DNA of 9,617 nucleotides from positions 1 to 9,617 of the forward strand of contig CAYRRA010000166.1 of assembly GCA_964426355.1 (NCBI GenBank). The letters are read 5' to 3'. Origin of the DNA: JAJFTV01 sp964426355 (GTDB lineage: Bacteria; Chloroflexota; Anaerolineae; Anaerolineales; Anaerolineaceae). Position 1 is the first letter of the stretch, and each line of letters starts with the position of its first letter. Below, one piece after another: positions 1 through 5,631 of the stretch. A program made the translations under genes and the position numbers. Under the pieces are notes generated by a model. The model worked only from the letters and a program-made list of their open reading frames with translations, ran no database searches and had not been told where the DNA came from.

Positions 1-278
1 GGGTGGGTTTGGGCGCCCCCAAACAGGAAAAATGGATGGCGGCGCACCTGGGCAGGCTGGGTGCGCCGTGGATGGTGGGGGTGGGGGCTGCGTTTGATTT
101 TCATGCCGGTCTCAAAAGGCAAGCCCCGCGCTGGATGCAGCGCTGCGGACTGGAGTGGCTCTTCCGCTTGCTGAGCGAACCCCGGCGGTTGTGGAGACGC
201 TATCTCATCAACAACCCGCTCTTCATCCTGCTGGTGATGCTGCAACTGCTGGGGCTCAAAAAGTATCCAAAAACCTGA
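1..278 (+). CDS. WecG/TagA/CpsF-family glycosyltransferase, C-terminal fragment
   Basis: This is the 3' end of a gene that begins before the window; it is read in the frame starting at base 3 and stops with TGA at 276-278. About 91 residues are visible. The first ones read GLGAPKQEKW, the conserved motif near the C-terminal end of WecG/TagA/CpsF enzymes, followed by a GVGAAFDFHAG segment and an RAPxWMxxxGLEWLFRL segment, both also typical of the family. Members transfer a sugar such as N-acetylmannosamine or its uronic acid from a UDP donor to an undecaprenyl-linked acceptor at the inner face of the membrane. Family membership is firm; the exact donor cannot be read. The tail ends in a basic and hydrophobic stretch that could sit on the membrane. 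The next gene downstream is the sugar-phosphate initiating transferase, so an exopolysaccharide locus is likely. No clear terminator was seen after the stop. Confidence 0.9.
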   Translation, partial: VGLGAPKQEKWMAAHLGRLGAPWMVGVGAAFDFHAGLKRQAPRWMQRCGLEWLFRLLSEPRRLWRRYLINNPLFILLVMLQLLGLKKYPKT

Positions 279-423
279 ACGTCCCTGCCTGGTTTACTTC
301 TGGATCTGTCAAAGCTGTTTTTCAACTCTCTTTTCTCTCTTCTCCACTCTCCATTTTTCCACCTTAAAGAACTGTAAAGTCCGGCTGTGTGTTTCTGAGG
401 CTTGTTTCTGCTAAACTTAAAAC
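279..423 (+). other. Intergenic spacer, pyrimidine-rich, with candidate leaderless promoter
   Basis: The 145 bases between the WecG-like gene and the sugar transferase hold no gene. Positions about 297-362 are strongly pyrimidine-rich on the + strand. I see no convincing hairpin terminator. The last 15 bases contain the candidate extended -10 box listed separately. Confidence 0.6.
409..417 (+). promoter_or_regulatory. Candidate extended -10 box for the sugar transferase gene
   Basis: TG at 409-410, one base, then TAAACT at 412-417 make an extended -10 pattern (TGnTANNNT). Transcription would be expected about 6-7 bases past the box, at 423-424, which is exactly the ATG. No -35 box stands out, as is usual for extended -10 promoters. 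No Shine-Dalgarno sequence precedes the ATG, so a leaderless transcript is the simplest reading. This is inference from spacing alone. Confidence 0.4.
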
Positions 424-1836
424 ATGTTCAGGCGGTTTTCAGCGAACTTTGCGGTTTTTTCCATCTTTCTAGACATGGTTCTCAGCGCTGCTGTGCTGCA
501 TCTCTCTGCGCTGCTGCGCCCTGCTCTCAGCAGCCTGCCGGGTGTGGAGACCATCCCGGAATATGTGCCGATTCCCGGGCTGCTTTACCTGCTTTTTCCG
601 CTTCTGTGGGCGGGCGTGTTACTGCTCTTTTCGGTGTACGATGGGCGCAAGAACTTCAAGGTGGTGGACGAATTCACCAGCCTGACCTTTGGCAGTGCGC
701 TGGCGGGTATTTCGATGGCGGGCGTGCTCTACCTTTCCTATCGTGACATTTCGCGCTTTCTGTTTTTGTTTTTTGTGCTCTGCGGTTACCTGCTGATGCT
801 GTCCTGGCGCATTGGAATGCGCATTGCCTTCAGATATCGCTGGATGCGCGGTCAGCAGCAACGGCGTGTGCTGGTGCTGGGGGCAGGTACGCTGGGCGAG
901 GATTTTGCCCGCAAGCTGTACATGCAGCCCATGTTCAACCTGAAGCTGGTGGGCTTTCTGGATGACGATGTGCAAAAACAACTCCTCAGACCGGATGTGC
1001 TGGGCTCGCTGGACGATGTGCGGAAGATTATCGACGAGCACCAGGTGGATGACGTGGTGGTTGCGCTGCCGCGCTCTGCAAATGGGCGCCTCAACCGGGT
1101 GGTGGGCGAGATGCACAACCTGCCGGTGCGCGTCTGGGTGATGCTGGATTATTACTCGCTGACGCTTCACCGGTCTCAAATGGAAGAGTTTGCCGGTATT
1201 CCCATGCTCGATCTGCGCGCGCCCGCGCTCAGCGAATACCAGCGCATGGTCAAGCGCGCATTTGACCTGGCGGTCTGCGGCTTCTTTTTTCCCTTTATTC
1301 TGCCCGTCATTGGTCTGACAGCGTTATTCATCTGGCTGGACGACCGTGGACCTATCTTTTACCATGCTGCACGCATGGGTGAAAACGGAAAGATTTTTAG
1401 AATGCACAAATTCCGCACGATGGTAGTGGATGCCGATCAGCAGCAAGAGAAAGTAGAAACACGGGATGAGCAAGGTCGGCTGATTCATAAATCGGCGCAA
1501 GACCCGCGCATCACGCGGGTGGGACGGTTCTTACGCCGCTCCAGCCTGGATGAGCTCCCCCAGGTTTTTAATGTGATTATGGGGGAGATGAGCCTGGTGG
1601 GTCCGCGCCCGGAAATGCCTTACCTGGTGGATCAATATGTCCCCTGGCAGCGAAAACGGTTCGCCGTCCCGCAGGGATTGACCGGCTGGTGGCAGGTGAA
1701 CGGGCGCAGCGATAAACCCATGCACCTGCACACCGAGGAAGACCTGTATTACATACAGCATTATTCGCTCTGGCTGGATTTGCAAATATTAATCAAAACC
1801 GCCTGGACCGTGTTGCGCGGAAAAGGTGCGTTTTAA
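424..1836 (+). CDS. Polyprenyl-phosphate sugar-1-phosphate transferase (WbaP/WcaJ-type initiating enzyme)
   Basis: The 470-residue product has the full layout of the large initiating phosphoglycosyl transferases. The N-terminal third is hydrophobic, with about four membrane segments (roughly residues 8-32, 51-70, 90-107, 112-133). A nucleotide-fold domain follows with GAGTLG at 153-158. The catalytic sugar-transferase domain begins at KRAFDL (277-282) and its re-entrant hydrophobic helix, then KFRTM (329-333), DELPQ (376-380; its Asp-Glu pair matches the catalytic dyad established for PglC) and GPRPE (393-397). Members move hexose-1-phosphate from a nucleotide sugar to undecaprenyl phosphate on the cytoplasmic face, the first committed step of exopolysaccharide repeat synthesis. 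The sugar (glucose, galactose or other) cannot be told. Start ATG 424 is chosen because the membrane segment begins at once; no ribosome-binding site is visible. It follows the WecG-like gene and ends at a shared hairpin. Confidence 0.93.
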   Translation: MFRRFSANFAVFSIFLDMVLSAAVLHLSALLRPALSSLPGVETIPEYVPIPGLLYLLFPLLWAGVLLLFSVYDGRKNFKVVDEFTSLTFGSALAGISMAGVLYLSYRDISRFLFLFFVLCGYLLMLSWRIGMRIAFRYRWMRGQQQRRVLVLGAGTLGEDFARKLYMQPMFNLKLVGFLDDDVQKQLLRPDVLGSLDDVRKIIDEHQVDDVVVALPRSANGRLNRVVGEMHNLPVRVWVMLDYYSLTLHRSQMEEFAGIPMLDLRAPALSEYQRMVKRAFDLAVCGFFFPFILPVIGLTALFIWLDDRGPIFYHAARMGENGKIFRMHKFRTMVVDADQQQEKVETRDEQGRLIHKSAQDPRITRVGRFLRRSSLDELPQVFNVIMGEMSLVGPRPEMPYLVDQYVPWQRKRFAVPQGLTGWWQVNGRSDKPMHLHTEEDLYYIQHYSLWLDLQILIKTAWTVLRGKGAF

Positions 1837-1841
1837 CCCGT

Positions 1842-1873
1842 ACATGAGGCATCCAAAACGGAAAGCCTCATGT
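1842..1873. terminator. Bidirectional hairpin between convergent genes
   Basis: A perfect 9-bp inverted repeat, ACATGAGGC (1842-1850) and GCCTCATGT (1865-1873), can be lengthened inward by TCC (1852-1854) with GGA (1860-1862), closing on loop AAAAC. It sits in the 60-bp gap between the stops of the convergent sugar transferase and lipoprotein genes, 6 bases after the former. The T tract after it on the + strand is short (TTT), so it is a moderate intrinsic terminator that probably serves both directions. Confidence 0.7.
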
Positions 1874-1896
1874 TTCAACGTTGGTGCAGCTTAGCG

Positions 1897-2418
1897 TTAA
1901 GGGTTGACCTGGTACTTTACTTCAACGGTCAGGTAAAGCGCATCCTCGTGCACCTCGGCTTTTTGGAAAGAAACATCGCCGTTGGTCTCAGTTACCACAC
2001 GTGTCAGTTCTTCCGTCAATGTCTGGTTGATGTTTTGGATGCGTTCATTGTTGAGATCCATGCCGGGGATATCGACGGCAATCACCTGCACCTGAAGGGT
2101 ATTGTTCAGCGCGCCGACGCTGACATCGAACGAGCCGTTGACTGTGCTGCCATCGGGCAGGTCATGCGAACCGTAAATGCGGACAAACCCTTCGTGCATT
2201 TCCACCTTTTCCAATTTCTTCAACAGGTTTTCGCCGCCATATAACGTCTGGCTGGCAACCCGCTCGAAGAGGTCATTGAGCTGGTCCTCTTTCAGTTGGA
2301 TATCGAGCGTGGCTGAATTTCGTCCCAGCGTCAGACCGCCGATTGAGCAAGCCAGCGATGCCAACCCGAGAATGGCGATGAGGCTCAAGATATGAAATTG
2401 GTGTTGTAATTTTTGCAT
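1897..2418 (-). CDS. Small predicted lipoprotein, function unknown
   Basis: The 173-residue product starts with a basic tip and a hydrophobic stretch (about residues 8-23) ending in SLAC, with Cys24 a likely lipidation site. The lipobox is imperfect because the -3 position is Ser. The frame stays open upstream to 2583, but ATG 2418 is preferred: it has an AAGGAA ribosome-binding sequence at good distance (inside 2426-2431) and puts the signal peptide at the N-terminus. After Cys24 the chain alternates short beta-like strands with a helix: an acidic segment starting at QLKEDQLNDLF, a region with several Gly-Ser turns (about 81-100), and a helix containing INQTLTEELTRVV near 128-143. This layout faintly recalls DUF2993/LmeA-like envelope proteins, but I do not recognise a family. 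It would sit on the outer face of the cytoplasmic membrane. It is transcribed alone, convergent with the sugar transferase. Confidence 0.8.
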   Translation of the reverse strand: MQKLQHQFHILSLIAILGLASLACSIGGLTLGRNSATLDIQLKEDQLNDLFERVASQTLYGGENLLKKLEKVEMHEGFVRIYGSHDLPDGSTVNGSFDVSVGALNNTLQVQVIAVDIPGMDLNNERIQNINQTLTEELTRVVTETNGDVSFQKAEVHEDALYLTVEVKYQVNP

Positions 2419-2490
2419 AGTTAATTTCCTTTCATGGTAACGGAGAGTAATCTCCTGTAAATGGATCGAGTCAATTTTCAGATTGTACCT

Positions 2491-2525
2491 GGAAACAAAA
2501 AAGCTTGATAGGGTTTTTTGTTTCC
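2491..2525. repeat. Perfect 12-bp inverted repeat upstream of the lipoprotein gene
   Basis: GGAAACAAAAAA (2491-2502) is matched exactly by TTTTTTGTTTCC (2514-2525) around an 11-base loop. It lies immediately upstream of the TACAAT candidate -10 of the minus-strand lipoprotein gene, covering the -35 zone. It could be an operator or an A/T-rich hairpin. Being in a divergent gap, it is unlikely to be an ordinary gene-end terminator, although read on the + strand it would end in a T-rich arm. Confidence 0.6.
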
Positions 2526-2718
2526 ATGATGTTGTGTTCAGACGGCAGCATGGGGCAAGGTTTAACTTGAATAACCCGCCCATTTATTTGATAATAGGCA
2601 AACAGATTAAGAAGAGTATGAGCGTGAACCTTGCTTTGCCTGTCTAGTCATTTCTGTGGTAAAGACTGTTGTTCATATTTATTCAAGTGATTCTGAACGA
2701 TGAAGTGCGAATACGAGT

Positions 2719-2748
2719 TTTTCACTCTTCTTTTGGAAAAGGTATAAT
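2719..2748 (+). promoter_or_regulatory. Promoter of the Wzz-like/protease operon
   Basis: A consensus TATAAT lies at 2743-2748, with a weak -35 candidate TTTTCA at 2719-2724 (18-base spacer). Transcription would start near 2755, giving a leader of about 33 bases before the TTG start at 2788. A 7-bp inverted repeat (ACTCTTC 2724-2730, GAAGAGT 2751-2757) brackets the -10 box and is a possible operator. Confidence 0.6.
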
Positions 2749-2787
2749 GTGAAGAGTTTTCGATTTTTTGGAAAAAGGGAGCTGACA

Positions 2788-3576
2788 TTGAAGAAGACAG
2801 AAATGACCATCCAACCTGTTATCCCAGCCGAATGGATCGAGCGGGTGATGCGGTATTGGTGGATTGTTGTGCTTGCAGGGATATTGGGCGGTGTTGTTGG
2901 GGTTGTGGCGCATTTGTTTACACCACCCGTGTACCAGGCGCAGGCAGTCATCAATTCCAGCGTGGATTTTTCATACACCGGAGAGTTGACCGATGTTGAG
3001 GAAGACTATATGATCCAGGCGGTGGGGGGGGTGATTCGTTCAGATGAGGTCAGCGAAGCGGCATACCAGGCTGTTAAAGCAGCCGGTATTCCGGTTGACC
3101 AGCAGGAATTTGAAGAAATGCGTTCGCTTCAACGCCGGTTTGTCGATTGGCTGTTGGTGGTACAACATACCGATGCGCAGACTGCGGTTGACCTGGCGAA
3201 TATCTGGGCGGATGCCGCATGGGTTGTATTGGATGAGGCGAACAACCACGCTTCAATATTGGGTGGGCTGTTGGATTTTCGAGAAGCGTTGTCGAGTTGT
3301 CTGATGACAAAAGAAGAGGAAAATGAAGCTCAACCGGTCTGTGAGGCTTCCTCGCTGGAGGAAATCCAGGCGGAACTGGACCGGGTGAAGCTGTTGATCG
3401 AGGAAGAAAAGCTGGCATCGAGGGGATTGGTGCCGGGAACGGTGACGTCTTTCACACAGAATGCTGTTTTCCCTGCTTCTCCCACGCTGCTGGGCAGGAA
3501 CACGCTGGTGCTGGCGGGTGCGCTTATCGGCTTGCTGGTTGGGTTGGCAGGTGTGGTAATCTGGGGAAAGAATTAG
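2788..3576 (+). CDS. Short Wzz-like polysaccharide chain-length determinant
   Basis: The 262-residue product has the two-membrane-segment layout of polysaccharide co-polymerases: a short cytoplasmic tip, a first membrane helix at about 24-44 preceded by EWIERVMRYWW, an outer domain starting with the YQAQAVINSS strand typical of Wzz N-terminal domains, and a second helix at about 240-259 preceded by a Pro-containing segment (FPASPT). Such proteins set the chain length of polymer made by a Wzy-type pathway. There is no cytoplasmic tyrosine-kinase domain, and the outer region is shorter than in classical Wzz (about 325 residues). The start is TTG 2788, with AAGGGAG at 2775-2781 six bases ahead. 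GTG 2749 overlaps the -10 box and cannot be used; ATG 2803 has a poor ribosome site. It is the first gene of the operon, 21 bases before the first protease. Two outer-domain Cys (near 171 and 185) could form a disulfide. Confidence 0.75.
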   Translation: MKKTEMTIQPVIPAEWIERVMRYWWIVVLAGILGGVVGVVAHLFTPPVYQAQAVINSSVDFSYTGELTDVEEDYMIQAVGGVIRSDEVSEAAYQAVKAAGIPVDQQEFEEMRSLQRRFVDWLLVVQHTDAQTAVDLANIWADAAWVVLDEANNHASILGGLLDFREALSSCLMTKEEENEAQPVCEASSLEEIQAELDRVKLLIEEEKLASRGLVPGTVTSFTQNAVFPASPTLLGRNTLVLAGALIGLLVGLAGVVIWGKN

Positions 3577-3597
3577 AGATACAAGGAAGGGTTGATT

Positions 3598-5631
3598 ATG
3601 GCTGCTTGGGGAAAATGGACCATTTTAATTATCGTTATTCTTGCGCTGATGGTTTGTTGTTGTCTGGTAATTGTCCTGGCTGGTGGCGGTTTTGCTGCGT
3701 ATAAACTCTGGGAAGAAGTAGGTTTTACCCCCGATGTGCACGAGACGGTCGAGATTTACCGTGGAGCGGTGAGCGAAAATGCCATTCTAACGCTGGCAAC
3801 GCTGGAAAATAGCGAAATCCCTGAAAACGATTTAACCGAATTGGCGGTTCGGTTAGAGGGCAGAGAAGAAATGCCGCGAACCCTGGATACTCCAGCAGGA
3901 CCGTATGAAGTCGGGGATGTGAAGTCGTTTTGGGTGTCCGACACGGATACAAATGAAAATTTCCAGGTTTCAGCCCGGTTGTCCTACATTACGCCCAGCG
4001 CCTATTTTTGGGTGCAGGAAGGTGTAGAAGTAAACCAATCTGAATTGAAAGAACTGGCAGAGACTTTTGACCAGGAAATTTACCCGCGCGTGCGCTCGGT
4101 TTTTGGGAGTGAGTGGTCTCCGGGCGTTGACCTGGATGAACACCTCTACATTCTTTATGCACGTGGACTGGGCTCGGGGATCGCAGGGTATTTTTCCTCG
4201 CGCGATTCCACCCACCCGGAAATGGTTGAATACTCGAACGGGCATGAGATGTTCCTTTTTAACGTTGACACGGTTGACCTGGACGAAGAATTTACATACG
4301 GTGTGCTGGCGCATGAATTCCAACACATGATTCACTGGTATGTCGACCGCAATGAGAGCACCTGGTTGAACGAAGGGTTTTCTGAGCTGGCATCTTTCCT
4401 TTGCGGCTACGACCCGGGTGGATTTGACTGGTATTTCATGAAGAATCCGGATCGACAACTTACCTATTGGCCCGGCGGAGATGAGGACAGCAGTGCGAAT
4501 TACGGAGGTTCGTTTTTGTTTGTGAACTACTTTTATGATCGATTTGGAGAAGAAGCGACCAAAGCCTGGATTTCACATGAAGAGAACGGGATGGAGAGCC
4601 TGGATCTGGTCTTTGAAGAGCTAGGGCTGGCTGATGGAGTGAGCGGAGAGTTGTTGACCGCAGATGATTTCTTCATGGATTGGGCTGTTGCCAACTACCT
4701 GGGAGATACGAGAATCGCGGATGGTCGCTATGGCTATACTCTGTACACAGACGCCCCTCAAGCCTGGGCGACGGAACAGCTCTACGAGTGTACCGGCGAG
4801 TGGCAAGAACGGGTGGTGAATCAATACGGAGTGGATTACATAGGGTTGGAATGTGAAGGCAGGTACCGGCTGGAGGTGGAAGGAGCGACTGAGGTAAGTG
4901 TGCTGCCAGTGGAAACGTATGAAGGGGATTGGATGTGGTGGTCGAACCGCGGGGATGAATCGGATATGACGTTGACGCGGGAGTTTGACTTGAGTGGTGT
5001 GATCGGAGAGGTCAGGCTGGTTTATCAGACGTGGTACGACCTGGAAGCGGATTATGACTATGTGTATGTAGAAGCCTCGCTGGATGGGGAGCAATGGGAG
5101 ATACTGAAGACACCTGGTGGGACAGGGGAAGATCCGAGCGGGAACAGCTATGGATGGGGATACAACGGAGAGAGCGGGGGATGGGTGGAAGAGTGGGTAG
5201 ACCTGAGTGCATACGCAGGGGGGCAGGTGTGGATACGATATGAATATGTAACGGATGCAGCGGTGAACGGGGAAGGGTTTGCGCTGGATGAGATACGGTT
5301 GGAAGCGATAGGGTATGAAGAAGGGTTTGAGGAAGGGGAAGGGGGATGGGAAGGAGAGGGGTTTGTGCGGATAGGGAGCCGGATCCCGCAGACGTATGGG
5401 CTGCGGCTGGTGAAAGAGGGTGCAGGTGGCATACAGGTAGAGCAGATCGAGATGGATGAGATGAACGGTTGGGTTGGAGAGGTGGAGATCGGTGGAGGTG
5501 GATCTGACCGGTTGGTGCTGGTGATTGCCGGGCAAAGCCGCTATACCAATCAGCTTGCAGGGTACCGCTTTCGGCTCGTACCGGTCGATGAAGGCAGTGC
5601 TTTAATGGAACTTGGGAGGACAAATGAATAA
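3598..5631 (+). CDS. Membrane-anchored zinc metalloprotease A, immune-inhibitor-A-like
   Basis: The 677-residue product has one N-terminal membrane helix (about 8-31, with three adjacent Cys), then an outer region. An N-terminal domain leads to the zinc site H239-E-F-Q-H243, with a second conserved element WLNEGFSE 15 residues later, whose E259 is the likely third zinc ligand. This resembles gluzincins such as M1 enzymes, but with a shorter HExxH-to-Glu spacing. Residues about 441-568 form a beta-rich domain (opening at YEGDWMWWSN, including SLDGEQWEIL and ending LDEIRL) like the MAM-like tail of M6 immune inhibitor A, followed by about 100 Gly/Glu-rich residues. It is predicted to cleave proteins at or near the cell surface; the substrate is unknown. 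ATG 3598 is chosen over TTG 3592 because AAGGAAGG (3583-3590) lies 7 bases ahead of it. Codons about 337-652 are copied exactly in the next gene. Confidence 0.85.
   Translation: MAAWGKWTILIIVILALMVCCCLVIVLAGGGFAAYKLWEEVGFTPDVHETVEIYRGAVSENAILTLATLENSEIPENDLTELAVRLEGREEMPRTLDTPAGPYEVGDVKSFWVSDTDTNENFQVSARLSYITPSAYFWVQEGVEVNQSELKELAETFDQEIYPRVRSVFGSEWSPGVDLDEHLYILYARGLGSGIAGYFSSRDSTHPEMVEYSNGHEMFLFNVDTVDLDEEFTYGVLAHEFQHMIHWYVDRNESTWLNEGFSELASFLCGYDPGGFDWYFMKNPDRQLTYWPGGDEDSSANYGGSFLFVNYFYDRFGEEATKAWISHEENGMESLDLVFEELGLADGVSGELLTADDFFMDWAVANYLGDTRIADGRYGYTLYTDAPQAWATEQLYECTGEWQERVVNQYGVDYIGLECEGRYRLEVEGATEVSVLPVETYEGDWMWWSNRGDESDMTLTREFDLSGVIGEVRLVYQTWYDLEADYDYVYVEASLDGEQWEILKTPGGTGEDPSGNSYGWGYNGESGGWVEEWVDLSAYAGGQVWIRYEYVTDAAVNGEGFALDEIRLEAIGYEEGFEEGEGGWEGEGFVRIGSRIPQTYGLRLVKEGAGGIQVEQIEMDEMNGWVGEVEIGGGGSDRLVLVIAGQSRYTNQLAGYRFRLVPVDEGSALMELGRTNE
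4607..5554 (+). repeat. Exact 948-bp direct repeat, copy 1
   Basis: By eye, this block matches 6750-7697 base for base at offset 2143. It begins just after a C/T difference at 4606 and ends before a T/C difference at 5555. Over the roughly 105 bases before it the copies still align with only about six differences; further upstream they are clearly diverged. It encodes the back of the peptidase region, the MAM-like domain and most of the C-terminal tail of protease A. Confidence 0.92.
5335..5361 (+). other. G-quadruplex motif, copy 1
   Basis: Four G runs lie on the coding strand: 5335-5338 (4), 5341-5345 (5), 5348-5350 (3) and 5358-5361 (4). The loops are 2, 2 and 7 bases, which satisfies the usual G3+N1-7 pattern. 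It lies inside the protease A tail, where the codons spell Glu and Gly. Folding could occur in the non-template DNA strand or the mRNA. Confidence 0.6.
5614..5631 (+). promoter_or_regulatory. Coupled ribosome-binding site and start/stop overlap of the two protease genes
   Basis: GGGAGGA (5614-5620) lies inside the last codons of protease A, a few bases before ATG 5624. The first gene stops with TAA at 5629-5631, so the coding regions overlap by 8 bases in different frames. This arrangement favours translational coupling, with ribosomes finishing A re-starting on B. Confidence 0.75.

Larger units (their letters stand above)
2419..2787. other. Divergent intergenic region (369 bp) with several candidate control sites
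   Basis: No gene is supported here. For the minus-strand lipoprotein gene there are two weak promoter options: a -10-like TACAAT (complement of 2482-2487) without a good -35, and a -35-like TTGACT (complement of 2469-2474) followed 17 bases on by a poor -10. For the + operon there is a TATAAT at 2743-2748. Two inverted repeats are listed separately (2491-2525 and 2724-2757). Bases 2526-2718 show nothing I can name. Confidence 0.55.

Noticed and set aside
402..746. Overlapping + strand frame ahead of and inside the sugar transferase
   Set aside because: It is out of frame with a full-length, motif-complete enzyme and has no domain of its own.
2419..2583. N-terminal extension of the lipoprotein frame by 55 codons
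   Set aside because: It would bury the signal peptide inside the protein, and ATG 2418 has the good ribosome-binding sequence.
2618..2647. Nine-codon open frame after an AAGAAGAG sequence, possible leader peptide
   Set aside because: It lies upstream of the predicted promoter of the operon and shows no attenuator structure or regulatory codon run.
2749..2787. GTG 2749 as the start of the Wzz-like gene
   Set aside because: It directly abuts the TATAAT box, upstream of the expected transcript start. TTG 2788 has a well-placed ribosome site.
4621..5535. Open minus-strand frame of 304 codons, repeated identically at 6764-7678
   Set aside because: It lies opposite the Gly/Glu-rich protease tail and is Pro/His/Ser-rich, as expected of a shadow frame. 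The identity of the two copies follows from the DNA repeat; no start signal or recognisable domain was seen.
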